64,000 bases of DNA from Aquatica leii (GCA_035610365.1 CM069436.1:90893912-90957911), one strand, 5' to 3'. Positions 36,060 to 48,893 are shown, counted from the stretch's first letter. The notes: generated by a model from the letters alone, not told the origin. Program-made: numbers and translations.

Positions 36060-37343
36060 TGTTACGTGCATAAATTTAAATAATGCATTACCCTGTATAT
36101 TGGTTTAATTAAAAATTACTTTTATATTTCTCGACGCCATCTATCGGGTTTGTTGGTCGCTTCGTATTGAGTAGACGATATCCGGTGAGATACCGGCATT
36201 GTGACTTTGACATCGTTCATGTTATAACCTATGTCTGCGTGAATTAAAAATCGTTTTCTAAAATCATCCACGTGTTGGGACCCGATGGAAAATAGAAGTC
36301 TTCTGAATTAACTGATTTAATCCACGCAGAGTAAGTGGTCTTGTTCTTTCTTTGATTAAAGGTAATTTTTATGTCTTTTTGTTAGCGCCATGTGCTACCT
36401 CCTAACTATGGGTATTCTTATCGTTATCTAAAATCCTCAAGGGAAAATTATAATCGGAAGCTGTAGAGCTAAGAACGCTGCGATACGAGTGCAGAATTTC
36501 GATTCGGAGGCAATTAATTACCTTATTGAATGTCACCTGTTCGGAAGATCCTAATACGATACGATTCAATTCTCTTCGGAGGCAATAACTCAATACCACC
36601 GTCGACGAAATTTAATGTAACAGCATACGATAAGTGTCGGTTCGATTACTTTCCTTTAAATGTTTCTTTTACTTATAGTTTGTGAGTCGCCAGGTAGACA
36701 CGATTATTTTCAGGAAGTTTAATTGCAGGAAGCCATTAAGAAAAACGTTTTTCTGAAGGTAACCCTGGAATTTGGTAAGTCAATTTTTACTTATTTATTC
36801 GTTGTCGCTACGGTGAATACTCACGACTTATTATATTTACTAATCGTACGTTCGAATTGATTTGTTGCTTGTTATTGTTACTCAATTAGTTTAAGTAAAT
36901 GACTTATCGCTTGCTGCTTATATCCACAGTCAATTATCATTATTAATGTTACTTACTGATAAAGTTATATGTTATGGTGGTTACGCTTTTGTTTGACGTG
37001 TAGTGTAAGTTGCCGATCCTGCTGATATTATATTTTCTATATTCTCTCTAGTACCTGCTTAGATTTGGCTATTTAACTTTTAATATATTTATCTTGATAG
37101 AGTAATTAAAGTACAATTGTTATTAACGATTTAGTTTTTTTTCTTTCTTTTGCTTCTTTCAGCATTACGAACCTAACATCTTGTTACAAGTGTGAACCGT
37201 CTGTCTGGAGCGGGACAGAAGTTACTTTGGGATAAGCTCTGGCGCCCTGAAACACCTTTTATATATTTCTTGTGAACCTACCCCTCTCACCGACTATTGT
37301 GAGTTGGCCGTGCAGGTTCGTAAAATACCAAAAGCTTGTAACA
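36060..37343 (+). repeat. 5' LTR of the LARD-like element
   Basis: It is nearly identical to 41593-42939. The minus-strand 65-codon frame at 36402-36599 recurs in the other LTR with a few changes and is a by-product of LTR sequence. The region near 37200-37343, rich in short blocks such as GGAGCGGGACAG, is the likely R/U5 side. Confidence 0.95.
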
Positions 37344-38023
37344 AATTTGGCTGCCCAACTCTAGGGGCCGATTTTTCGATTCTTTTTTTATATTGAATTT
37401 CTCATTCGTTATAATTCTTTCTGCTGTTTAGATTTTTTCTCTAATTAGTGTAGGATTACTAGCAGGAATAAGTAGTTTATATTGTTGACTTTCCCCCGAT
37501 TTTTCTCATATCGAAGTTCTCATTTCACTATATTTCTTTTAGCTATTTTCTTTAATTGTGATTAGCATAGGATTACTGTCACTCATAAGTAACTTATACT
37601 GTTGAATTGCTCTCGATTTAGTGTGTGCGCTCATAAGTTCTTCTGCTTTATTGATTCCTGTTATCTTTTCTTAGTCTTACGTGGGTTCGATTTACTTTGC
37701 TTTGTTTACTTAGTTATTGCTACTAGACTGGACGTCTGAGTTACTTCATTAACGTTTACTTTTTTTTGTATTTTTCTTTAGTGCTGCAGTTTGACTGTAG
37801 ATTAGCACTTTGCTTACGTTTCTTTTAATCGGACCTTCATTTTGATTTTTAGATTGACTCGACTACGTCGATTAATTTGTTTTTCTTATTGGATTACTTA
37901 GTTGGTAGTGATACGGCTTGTACTTACTGTTATTTTGAGTTCTTGTCAGACACGTGGTGGCAGATTTCCGTTGTAAGTTGACTGCTTTGGTTAGTTTCTT
38001 GTTTACTTGTTATTGTTTTAGCT
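37344..38023 (+). other. leader of the LARD-like element with internal duplication
   Basis: TTTGGCTGCCCAACTCTAGG, four bases into the interior, is a candidate primer-binding site (TGG start at 37348); the tRNA is not identified. Two direct copies of about 130 bp follow, starting near 37370 and 37497. Both run from 'cgatttttc' through 'taggattact' to 'tatattgttga' or 'tatactgttga'. Confidence 0.55.
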
Positions 38024-39361
38024 ATGTATTCTTCAGATGAAGAACCACCATTTCTTACTTCTTCGGACTCTGATTCCGAAACGAACTTAGGAAATTGGAA
38101 TGTTACTTTTTCGGGTGAAGATCCTTTTTTACTTATAGAATTTCTTATTCGTATCGACGAGTTGTGTTTGTCTCGTGGTGTTTCACAGCATCAACTTTTT
38201 CTCTCAGCTTTTGAAGTTTTATCTGGCAAAGCCCTTCTTGTTTTTAGGACGAATCGAAGTTCGTTACGTTCGTGGAATGATGTTGCTGCTTTGTTGAAGT
38301 CGGAGTTTTTACCTTTGGATTATGATGAGCGCTTGATGGATACTATTCGCAGTCGTACCATGGGAACGAACGAAACTATTGGTACTTACGTTACCTCAAT
38401 GCGATATCTCTTCCTTCAGCTAGCAGAACCGGTCTCAGAGCAAATGCAGCACAAGGTTATTCGCCGAAATCTAACGCCGTTCTATCAACTTCCTTTAGCG
38501 TTGATTGAGATCACATCTATTGCTCAATTAATATGTTTAGGCAAGCGTTTGGAGTCTAACATCAATTCTCGCGATTCTTTCCACTTCTCGACAACAGAGA
38601 TTGGTGACAAAGTTCAAGAGCCATCTGTAGTCTTTGCTAATAAGATTTCAACTTCCGTCTCTTCTGCTATTTCTGCTACTTGCTCTCTTACTACTCCTTC
38701 TCCCAATACTTGTGTTCGTTGTCGTTCTCAAGGTGATAAGCCTTTACGTACTGTTCGTTCTCTTCTTTCTCTTCCTCTTAATTTCTTTTCAGTTTCTAGG
38801 ATCATTAGGCCTACTACTGATCCTTGGTATTTAGGTATGATATCTAAAGTTACTGCTTCTCCTCGTCGTTTCTCTCGTTGGTGTGTTGTGAAAAATCTTT
38901 TATGTAAACGTGTACGCATTTCCTCTTCTGATCCTCGCGTTTGGAAGTTAGTTGTACCATCGGACCAGCGCAAGCAACTTATTCAAGATCACCACTTTAC
39001 ATCTAATTGTGATCACCTCAGTGTTAGGAGCACTTTGGAAGCTCTTCAGAGTCATTTCTACTGGCCTCATATGAGACCTAAGGTTGCCGAGTTCATACGT
39101 CATTGTTCTTGTTCGAATTCGCAACGAAGCAAGCCTTTTAGGTCCCGTCGCATTTTGCCTAGTAAAACGAAGCTTTCCAACACTGGTTTAGTTACAAGGT
39201 CTACGCGTCTACATAAGGATCGTACTATTTCTCCGGGTGTAAAGGCCGCTGCTATTGCTTTTGCATCTCCTTCTTTAGTCGCTTCTAATTATTCTTTACT
39301 ATCTCCTCCTTCTAATCGTTCTCTTCTTTTTCATCGGCGTCGCAAGCTTCGTAAGTACTAG
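38024..39361 (+). CDS. Gag-like protein with C-terminal integrase zinc-binding region
   Basis: A single 445-codon frame sits inside the LARD-like element. After an acidic Ser-rich start, residues about 28-185 fit the Ty3/Gypsy 'retrotransposon gag' domain, with segments like FLIRIDELCLSRGVSQHQLF and WNDVAALLKSEFLP. Residues about 325-375 carry HHFTSNCDHLSVRSTLEALQ, then FYWPHMRPKVAEFIRHCSCS, the H-H-C-C region that normally begins an integrase. No zinc knuckle, protease, reverse transcriptase or integrase core lies between or after. A Gag-only product could in principle assemble with proteins of an autonomous relative; that is inference. The start chosen is the first ATG of the frame, 680 bases after the LTR. 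It could instead be a simple deletion remnant. Confidence 0.7.
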   Translation: MYSSDEEPPFLTSSDSDSETNLGNWNVTFSGEDPFLLIEFLIRIDELCLSRGVSQHQLFLSAFEVLSGKALLVFRTNRSSLRSWNDVAALLKSEFLPLDYDERLMDTIRSRTMGTNETIGTYVTSMRYLFLQLAEPVSEQMQHKVIRRNLTPFYQLPLALIEITSIAQLICLGKRLESNINSRDSFHFSTTEIGDKVQEPSVVFANKISTSVSSAISATCSLTTPSPNTCVRCRSQGDKPLRTVRSLLSLPLNFFSVSRIIRPTTDPWYLGMISKVTASPRRFSRWCVVKNLLCKRVRISSSDPRVWKLVVPSDQRKQLIQDHHFTSNCDHLSVRSTLEALQSHFYWPHMRPKVAEFIRHCSCSNSQRSKPFRSRRILPSKTKLSNTGLVTRSTRLHKDRTISPGVKAAAIAFASPSLVASNYSLLSPPSNRSLLFHRRRKLRKY

Positions 39362-41581
39362 TTCGCTTTTTGGGCTTTCGACTTTCGACCTTTGCTATTT
39401 TTTTGGTCCTTTTCTTTTGGTTTTGGTGGTTCCATTCTTTGAATACGTTATTGGTATCTTGTTTGTTGTGGTTCGGATACTATCTATTTGCGTTCACTCA
39501 TTTTGCTGTCACCGATATTCTTTCTTTTTGGTTAAGTTCTGCTAAAATTCTTTTTGTTTCTTTCTTCTACATCTTACTGCAGGACAGACTACCTTTCCTT
39601 CTGTATATATTTATATCCGCTTAGTCGGCCTTTTTGGATTGGTACGTCATCTATAGAATTCTCTCTTCTGCTTTTGGGTTTGGTTTTTCTTTTCTTGAGT
39701 TTTCTATTCCGCTCGTCGGCATTAACGTCTTGGAGTATACTTTCCAATTTGGGACAGCAATTGGTACGCTTTCGTTCTATGATTAACTGATATCTTTTCT
39801 CTTTCTTTTTTTTTCTATATTATATTGGGCGGTTGGTTGGGCATTGAAGGGTTGGTCACTCCCTTTCGTTTCTTCTACGGAGAGAAGAACGAATCAGACT
39901 CTTACATCTTGTCTTAGCTTTCTCCGTCTGTTTCTTTTCTGCCTTTCTTGTTTTTCTTACTTCTTATTTTTTTCCCTTCTTCTTGATTTGTTGATCACCT
40001 ACATGCCACATCTCTTTCTTTCTTCTTCTTCCTCCTAAAGGTTTACCCTATAGGGCGGTTGGTTGGGCACCGTAGGGTGGTCTCTCTTTTCATTCTTTTA
40101 CGGAGTGAAGAATGAATCAGGCAGTTACATCAAGCCTTATCTTTCTCCGTCTTTCTCTATCTCTTATCTTTCCTATTTCGCATTTTTTTCTTCTTGGGCT
40201 TAGGGACTTTCTATGTGACATCAATTCTTTTCTTCTTTTTGATCTGCTTATGGTTCGCCTCTTGGGTGGTTATTTGGACATAGAAATACCTAGTCTTATC
40301 TTTCTTGTCTCTTTTGTTTTTTTCTTTTATCTTAGTTTGTTGGTTGAACACTTTCTTTTTTCTTTTTAGTAACTTCCTTCTTTAGTGTTCACTGCAGCTG
40401 TGTTTCTTTTTTCTTTTTTTCTCAGTTACTTCTCTGGTTTTATTGGGTTTAGTAGGTTTTTGTTTTGTTGCTTTTGGGTTGAAGCTTGGGATAGACTGCA
40501 ACGTCGCTCCTTGTACTCTGTACTTCCGCTTAGTCGGCATTTTTGATATTGTTAGTCACCGTTAGGATATTTCTCTTCTTTGGGTTTCTTTTGCTCTTGG
40601 AATATTCTAATCCGTTCTTCGGCATTTACGTTCCAACGTGACATTCCAACACAACGAGCACTAACGCATGAAGCTCAATTGGCAAGTGAAGTTTTCTATT
40701 CTTGATTGGCTCTTACTTCTTTTCTTTCTTTCTTTTGGTTTTGTTTTGGGTTTTGCGGTTAGGATTTCTTGTGGATTGGCACTCATTTAGTGTTTAAGCT
40801 TTTTAATGACTTTGTTGTTGTGACTCTGGGATTACTGATTTTTTTTCTGCCTTTTTAGTAGTTCGACTTATGTCGACTTTTAATCAGAATCTTTTTTTGC
40901 ATGAGATTTCTTTGTTGGTTTTCTTTGTTTAGATCTTTAGGGTCTGTTTGGTTTTATGGTGAAAGAATCTCATATCGTCTGTTGACGACATTTTGGACAC
41001 AACTCCATTACTTTTTCTTTTTGACTTTTCTTCTAAATCCGCGTATCACAATTCAACATCTAGATACTTTTTTTTCTTTTTACTTCTTTAGCTTAGTTAG
41101 CTTTGGGGACTTAAATTTAAGGTTGGACTTGTATTCAGGGGCTGGGGTTTCAAGGGATTTTAGGGCGTTGTCCTTGACCGTGGTCTAAACTTCTTTCTTT
41201 CCTATCATTCTTCTTTTTCTCTTGGGTTGCTTAGTATTGTCGGTCAGTAAGGTCTATGGGACTGCGTTGCTTTCTTGCTTTTTAGCGTAACGACTGTTGT
41301 CGACTTTCAACGAGTACCTGTTCTGATACTTCTATTCTGTTGGTTGAGTTTCTGGTTCTTTAAAGTATCATTCCGCTTCATGCGACTTTTGGACACATCT
41401 GGTTGGTGATGCTTAGTAAACTGGGAAAACTTCTTTCATCTACGTTTTTTCTTGGGTTGGGTGTTATTGTGTTTTGGGGTTGGTTTTGGATTTTAAGGTT
41501 CTATGCTTGGCGCATGCCTAAATTTCTGTCTTCATTTTAGCTTTTGTTTTCGTTATTCTCGCTCCACGCTTTTATCTTGCT
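39362..41581 (+). other. pyrimidine-rich noncoding interior of the LARD-like element
   Basis: The plus strand is very rich in T and C (CTTTCTTT-type runs), and the open frames are Phe/Leu/Ser artefacts of that bias. Two pairs of direct repeats are visible. 'GGGCGGTTGGTTGGGCA' plus about 100 following bases occurs at about 39828 and 40053. 'CCGCTTAGTCGGC' plus following sequence occurs at about 39617 and 40527. No polymerase motifs were found. Confidence 0.65.
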
Positions 41582-41589
41582 GGGGGGAA
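41582..41589 (+). other. polypurine tract of the LARD-like element
   Basis: GGGGGGAA stands three bases before the 3' LTR start, where plus-strand priming takes place in LTR elements. Confidence 0.6.
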
Positions 41590-41592
41590 TTC

Positions 41593-42939
41593 TGTTACGT
41601 GCATAAATTTAAATAATGCATTACCCTGTATATTGGTTTAATTAAAAATTACTTTTATATTTCTCGACGCCATCTATCGGGTTCGTTGGTCACTTCGTAT
41701 TGAGTAGACGATATCCGGTGAGATACCGGCATTGTGACTTTGACATCGTTCATGTTATAACCTATGTCTGCGTGAATTAAAAACCGGCATTGTGACTTTG
41801 ACATCGTTCATGTTATAACCTATGTCTGCGTGAATTAAAAATCGTTTTCTAAAATCATTCACGTGTTGGGACCCGATGGAAAATAAAAGTCTTCTGAATT
41901 AACTGATTTAATCCACGCAGAGTAAGTGGTCTTGTTCTTTCTTTGATTAAAGGTAATTTTTATGTCTTTTTGTTAGCGCCATGTGCTACCTCCTAACTAT
42001 GGGTATTCTTATCGTTATCTAAAATCCTCAAGGGAAAATTATAATCGGAAGCTGTAGAGCTAAGAACGCTGCGATACGAGTGCAAAATTTCGATTCGGAG
42101 GCAATTAATTACCTTATTGAATTTCACCTGATCGGAAGATCCTAATACGATACGATTGAATTCTCTTCGGAGGCAATAACTCAATACCACCGTCGACGAA
42201 ATTTAATGTAACAGCATACGATAAGTGTCGGTTCGATTACTTTCCTTTAAATGTTTCTTTTACTTATAGTTTGTGAGTCGCCAGGTAGACACGATTATTT
42301 TCAGGAAGTTTAATTGCAGGAAGCCATTAGGAAAAACGTTTTTCTGAAGGTAACCCTGGAATTTGGTAAGTCAATTTTTACTTATTTATTCGTTGTCGCT
42401 ACGGTGAATACTCACGACTTATTATATTTACTAATCGTACGTTCGAATTGATTTGTTGCTTGTTATTGTTACTCAATTAGTTTAAGTAAATGACTTATCG
42501 CTTGCTGCTTATATCCACAGTCAATTATCATTATTAATGTTACTTACTGATAAAGTTTTATATATGTTATGGTGGTTACCCTTTTGTTTGACGTGTAGTG
42601 TAAGTTGCCGATCCTGCTGATATTCTATTTTCTATATTCTCTCTAGTACCTGCTTAGATTTGGCTATTTAATTTTTAATATATTTATCTTGATAGAGTAA
42701 TTAAAGTACAATTGTTATTAACGATTTAGTTTTTTTTTCTTTCTTTCGCTTCTTTCAGCATTACGAACCTAACATCTTGTTACAAGTGTGAACCGTCTGT
42801 CTGGAGCGGGACAGAAGTTACTTTGGGATAAGCTCTGGCGCCCTGAAACACCTTTTATATATTTCTTGTGAACCTACCCCTCTCACCGACTATTGTGAGT
42901 TGGCCGTGCAGGTTCGTAAAATACCAAAAGCTTGTAACA
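41593..42939 (+). repeat. 3' LTR of the LARD-like element
   Basis: It is longer than the 5' LTR mainly because a 58-bp unit is tandemly duplicated (41726-41783 and 41784-41841), with a short extra 'tttata'-type insertion near 42557. It ends GCTTGTAACA and is followed by target duplication CTGT. Confidence 0.95.
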
Positions 42940-42943
42940 CTGT

Positions 42944-45900
42944 TTACACCTTTTAGTAAATTTTGTAGAATTCTTTGCAACATTGAAAAAGTATATTATT
43001 TACCTGCTTTTGGGTATTAAGATCAAAAACAGTTATATGGATCCTGAACAAGAATAAGGAAAGTTTTCTTTACTAATATGCACTGCATTTTTATATCGAG
43101 TTTTAGTGCAACGTAATTGTATAATCAAGTAAGTGCCTATTAATTTTCTTATTTTTTATTTTTGTATCATGTTTTCTAAATATAGAAAAGCAAAAAGTCA
43201 TTTTGTAAATAATTTATTTTAACGCAGCGAGTACACCGTAAATTCGATGTTTGCTTAGTTGGCTGTTCAACGTTTACAAAAAATAATTCAAAGGAATTTC
43301 AACGGTCTTCACTAATAAGAAACATAAATTAAAGAAATGCTTTTATTTACGTAAATATAGTCAATAATTAATAAACAACACATTTTAAATATATGCAAAA
43401 AACAGTTTCTAAAATTTATTTGAGTATTTATCATTATTTTTGAATAGCAATAGCAAATTTAAAAAAAAATATATGTCTTCATAAAGTTTCTTTATTGAAA
43501 AATTGAAACTAAAACCATTTGTCGGTATATTTCATACTAATTAAAATAACTTTAATACATTTTAATGCATTTCATAATAATAATAATTATTATTATTATT
43601 ATAAAATGTAGATCTTGTAATACAACTTAGTAGAGTAAATCTGAATTGCGTGTTTTTTGTCAGATGTCATCACAAGACGACATCCTAATGTAACAAATGT
43701 TACATACGTAAATCCGTTGCGTTATATTTGTCAAAATTGAGAACATTTATGTAGTACCTATGTAATATGTGATGATAGTAATAAGTAATTTTAAGATACA
43801 ATTTTTTTTGGGTTTTTTATTTTTAAAGATGTTTAAAATGTATACAGATTTTATATTTATATTTTATTCATCATTTATAATTTTATTTTGTTAGTGTCAT
43901 TTTTATAAATAAACGTGTTTTTACAAAATTTTAATGCGGTTTAATAAAAACTATACAATGCGTAGCAATAAAAACCCAGATTAAATATCATTTGCAAACA
44001 TACACATATGTAGTAGGTATATATTTTACAAACATTTCACAAATATTAGTGAGATACATCTAGAACAGATTAAAAAGATATATTTCTCATATATTGGAAA
44101 CAAATATTGAGACGACATTTACATCTAATGTCTGCCATATATTAAAAACTAATATTTATAAAATATTTATTTTATATAAATTATTGATATAACATTACAA
44201 TAAATGGCCAATATAAAAAGTGTGACATTTAAATATTTACCAGATGTTATTTACTAATATATTACGTATATTTTGTGCTACTAGGGATATTATTGTTTGA
44301 TAAATAAATATGTTCTAATACGCCTAGAAATATTTTTAGCTCAAAAAATAAGTTTATTAAATATAACACGACCTTGATAAATTAGTTACAATTTTTATTG
44401 ATACTATACTTCTCGTATGTTTTACAATTTGTGTCGACGTATTTTTAGAATCAGGGCAGATTATTAATGCCAAAACTACGTCTCGACAAATTAATTCTAA
44501 AATACACTGGTAATTTAGATGCAACAAAAATAGACTATTTATCAAATTTTTGTTATATTTTTGTTAATTACTTGCTTATTAAATTCACAGCCAACAAAAG
44601 AAAGCTTCATTATATTAGCAGAGTAAAATCTTGCATTCATAATGATTTTTACGTCGTAGTTTTCTGAGAAGGTATAGAAACAGTTTTTGTTTTTCGAACA
44701 ACATATTTTGACTGTATTTAAAAAATTGAATGTCAATTTAGACGAATATGCCGTTCAATAAACTTTCTCTAATAACCACGGTTTCAACTTTATTGCATAT
44801 GTTTGAATGTACTCCACTATGGCAGATTCGGACAAATTGTCCTTTTTGAGTAACTGATCGAAAACCATTTCATTTTCTTGCTAGGGATAATGCCAAAATA
44901 TTAAAAATAGACAAAGGTATCCATAGCACTTGTTATAAGTTTAAAATTTTCTTATCTTTTAAATTTTAATGCTTGAAAAAACGTGTATAAACCTACCACT
45001 CTATCCTGTACTAAAAATTATAAAAATAGTTTAAAACTAAATTTTATTTAAAAGTAAAAATTTTCAAAAGTTTTAATTTAGGATTTAATTAATTTTCAAT
45101 AAATACCAAATGCACTTACACTGCTCTGTAATGTTTTATAATATGTTCATAACATATGACGTTGCTCACTTACATAAATACAAAACATCAAGCCATGAAA
45201 ATAAATTAATAACTTTATAAAACAAATAAGTTAATTTTTGTTTTGTAAATTCATTAAAAAATATTACGCTATCATCAAAGCGAATACTAATATATTTGAG
45301 TAAGAACGAAAGCAAATTAGCAAATGTAAATAATTAGGTGTTGTTACCTTTTATTCTGCAATTAGAGTATTATTTCCAAATGGCAAATCTTATTTTATTT
45401 AATTTTAATTTTTCAGTAATTTTTTTTTAAATAATTTCAATTAAACTTAAGTACATACTGTACTTGAATTATACTTAAACACCAAAACTTTATGCAATAC
45501 GTTGCGTTTTATTATATTTTCTACAAAAATTATAAGTAATAAGAAAACACAAATTAGTAGTGGCATGCCTTTATGTATTACAAAAGCATTTTACGTTTTT
45601 TTATAAACATTTGTGCTACAATGATAAATTTACATTAAGTCATGTGTGAAATTTGATATAACCAAGAAAAGCTGCGTAGGTTGTTTTAAAAAAATTCAAC
45701 GTACAACGTTATTTCGCTTATTGCAATATTAGGTTTACTAATATTTTTCGTTATTTATACACTAATAATAATAATATTTTGCAGTTGTGATGATGTTTGA
45801 ATGCTTTTTTAGTTTTTTGTTAATTTTGCCATTTATTAAAACAATTACATATGCAGAAATTCATTTGTAAAAAAAATAATTTCTTTTATTGTAGTGCATA

Positions 45901-48459
45901 TGAAATGTAATGTGAAAATTATCTGTCAAAATAGTTTCTATCAACGTATCAAGAGTACCAACATATATATTTTAGTCACGTAGACGACAATCGAGATTGA
46001 TTATATTGTAAAAAAATAAAATATAAAAACATTAAGATGAAGATAAACGTTTTTTATCATCAATTATATACACAAACACAAACATTTCTAGAAATTAAGC
46101 TTCTATATTGCTTTTTCTTTCCAAAACGTATTGTTTTTATGGTTTTATCAATTTTAATGTATAAATTGTAAAGCATTTCAAACTATAATTTATCAATTTT
46201 ATGTTATTAATTAAAAAAAAGTAAATTGCTTTAATTATACTAATAAAAATTGAATTAAATTGCTTAAAAACCAAAATTAAAACAATCAAATCGTGTTTAC
46301 AGCTTCTATTTATAAAATTACTTTAATCGTTTTTGTAGAACTTGCAAATGACAATTTTCAAATTTGATAGGGTTGCTACCGGAAATTAAGCAGTAAAGTT
46401 TTATTAAAGCTGATACTTAATAATCATTAATCATAATTAAGATTACAGTAGTTCATTAGTGAAGAGACTGTGAGTGATTGAAATTTGCCTCTAATGTTTA
46501 TTTTAAAGGATGTAATCAAGACTTGTGCCTTGACCTTAATCGCATTATTTTCCGTATTCAGCTGAAAGCAATAATCAAAATTACTATAACTCTCGAAAAT
46601 CTTTGTCTATAAACGCACGTTTGTGAATATAACCTTTGTTATTAAAAAATCTTGAGCAAGGTTAAAACTGGTATTAATTATTAACAAGTTGAAACTTAAT
46701 ATGCAATTACAAAATATAAACAAGTAGAGTGGTTTGATTCCATATTTAAATGTAATATCTTATATAGACTAAAACGTAAAAATCAATAAATCAACCTCGT
46801 TAATTAAATTTGAGCCTTGTTGTTTCAGCGTTCAATATTTTTTTTCATTTTAAGTATACTATGTTAAACGTTTTCTTTGAACAAGTGTTAATATTAAATA
46901 CGATTAAACAATGAAAAAATTAATTACATAATATAAGTAAAAACGCTTTGAATATTACTGCTATACACATTTCTTCGTTTTTATTATTTTTTGCATATTG
47001 CTGCATTATTACATAAACGCAAACTAAATAAAAAACAAAACATCTAGAAATATATATTGAAATTGCCCATCTACCGGATATTGCAATTTCACGGCGATTC
47101 AATTCCGAAAAGGAACCCGGAAGTTATTGAAAACTGAACGTGAACTTACTAAAGTCAAACGTTTAATTTTGGGACGTTCATGTGAAACAGTAGTAGTAAA
47201 GTGGCAAGGTTTATAACACTAATACATACACAACACGTGCACAAAAGTGTTATACGTTGAATATGAGAGTAAGTACGTGAATTTAATAATATTTTGCAAG
47301 AAATAATTTAGAAAGGAGTAATTTAGTGCGATTTCCCAAAACTAACTAAACTAAACGTAAAATACACAATTTATTAAGCTATATTTTGGTTTAACGAGCC
47401 AGGTGTTGAACTGAAAATGAAAATACTTTACTCCAATCACCAATATAGAAAAAATATGGCTTACGTTATTACATTTAATAAAATTATGGACGGTTGCTTA
47501 ACCACGATTATTTCAAAATAAAAAAACCAATACATTTTACAAAAACAACTTTAGATTACAGAATAAACAAATAAAATTATCCAATTTCCAAATACGTTTC
47601 AGTTTAATATTATTCAACAATTTTCTAATTAAATTAGATGCAAACAGAAAAGAAATTCTGAATAGATTAAAGTAAGCTTATAAGTGTCATAAATCTAACT
47701 ATAGTGACAAACGCAGATATTACCATTGTGTAATGAAGAATGTTTCCTGTTTAAACAAATTAACGTTAAAATAATTTTTGAGAAACGCAACAAATTTAAT
47801 ATAAATTTGTTGACTTGAAAATTTCTACTTTAATTATTGAAATAAATAATGTAATTATAAATTAGTAATAAAACATAATTAAAAAACTATTGCAAAAAAA
47901 CACAACAAAAATCTTGGTTTATTACTATTAACAATCGATAAATAAAGTTTAACAAAGTAACATAAAAAACCTGCTTATTTTTGCAAAGTAAAAAAACAAA
48001 AACATATTTTTTAATTGCTCGGTAAGTTTTAATATAAGAAGTTTTAGTAATTATCGACTCCCGACAGTTCATTGCGGACAATTTATCGCAAACGAGTAAA
48101 AAAAAATTTTATTTTAATTTAATTTTTTTAATTTAATGCAAATTTGCTAATCCTCGTATAATAATTTTATTATTATTAATAATCTTACTTTTATAAATTT
48201 GTTTAGTATAATCAGATACATTAGTTTAAATAGCTTTTGAAATTTTAATGAGACGGTATCATTATTTCTGTAACCAATTTTGACATTTTTTATGTAATTA
48301 GAGCTACGTAATTATTGATAAATAAATGTGTGGATGACTAAATAATGTATTCTATTGCAAACTCTTAATTCTTAGAATATGTTGTTACAATTCGTTTATA
48401 GTGAAAAAGGCTGTAGAATGTTGATCTACAATAGTTATATTTACAGTAGTGAAAGAGTT
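42944..48459. other. long AT-rich stretch without recognised gene
   Basis: About 5.5 kb without recognisable coding, RNA gene or long repeat. A small ATA/TAT palindromic microsatellite lies at about 43574-43602. A minus-strand run at about 44890-44770 reads ENEMVFDQLLKKDNLSESAI, protein-like but unidentified. Confidence 0.5.
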
Positions 48460-48893
48460 CTTCTTAAAATGCCTATCCTCTGTAGATGTTGGCTATCACA
48501 TTGGACCATATAACTTTGTTCACTGCCGTTCTGAATAGACCTGTTTATGTCATTCCAGTCTATTTTTGCAGGTTACGTAGCCACAATATTCGTCTGCGTC
48601 TTGTTGATCTGCTACCCTCTATTTTCCTTTAAAGGATAAGCTAAATTACTTGATATTTTTTATTTTGTAGAATATGTACAAAGAATTCCAGTTTGCTGCG
48701 CTTGATAATTGTAAGATATTCTAGTTGTCCACCGATTCGTTGCAAGATGGTTTTGTTTGATGCGTGGTGAACTCATAAGACTCTATTCATGCGGCGGTAG
48801 CACTACATCTCGAATGAATCTATACGTTTACGTGACGCACTGGTAAAGGTCCACGCTTCTGCCCCACGTAGGACAATTGAGAGTACATAAAAT
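48460..48893 (-). mobile_element. LINE 3' end (RTE-like C-terminal tail)
   Basis: On the minus strand, pieces read EAWTFTSASRKRIDSFEM-CY and RRMNRVL, then ILQRIGGQLEYLTIIKRSKLE. Later come RRRRILWLRNLQK and FRTAVNKVIWSNVIANI. This is the C-terminal tail of a LINE ORF2 common in arthropods ('sWtl....kridafEmwcyRRmlri.w...vtne.vL.r.g', then 'isWLrnl..w...'). Several stops and frame changes occur. The catalytic domain is missing, as expected for a 5'-truncated insertion. The RTE-like assignment is from memory of this tail type and is tentative. Confidence 0.65.

Larger units (their letters stand above)
36060..42939 (+). mobile_element. non-autonomous LTR retrotransposon with 1.3-kb LTRs (LARD-like)
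   Basis: LTRs of 1284 bp (36060-37343) and 1347 bp (41593-42939) begin TGTTACGTGC and end GCTTGTAACA; TGTTAC and GTAACA are inverted termini. A 4-bp target duplication CTGT flanks the element (36056-36059 and 42940-42943). By eye the LTRs differ at about 13 positions (about 1%) plus two length changes, so insertion is young. The 4.25-kb interior holds one 445-codon frame (Gag-like, then an integrase zinc-binding region). A pyrimidine-rich stretch of more than 2 kb follows, with no visible protease, reverse transcriptase or RNase H. Long LTRs, long noncoding interior and short duplication fit a large retrotransposon derivative, probably Ty3/Gypsy-related. It looks structurally whole as a non-autonomous copy. 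Confidence 0.9.

Noticed and set aside
36402-36599. A 65-codon minus-strand open frame that recurs at 41993-42190.
   Set aside because: It recurs only because both lie in the two LTRs of one element; there is no start context or protein similarity to support a gene.
39370-41188. A series of plus-strand open frames of 64-95 codons resembling multi-pass membrane proteins.
   Set aside because: The Phe/Leu/Ser richness comes from the T/C-rich strand, and no frame is long or conserved in pattern; treated as noncoding.
44770-44890. A minus-strand protein-like run (ENEMVFDQLLKKDNLSESAI).
   Set aside because: Only about 40 residues, no family recognised and no extension on either side; not enough for a gene call.
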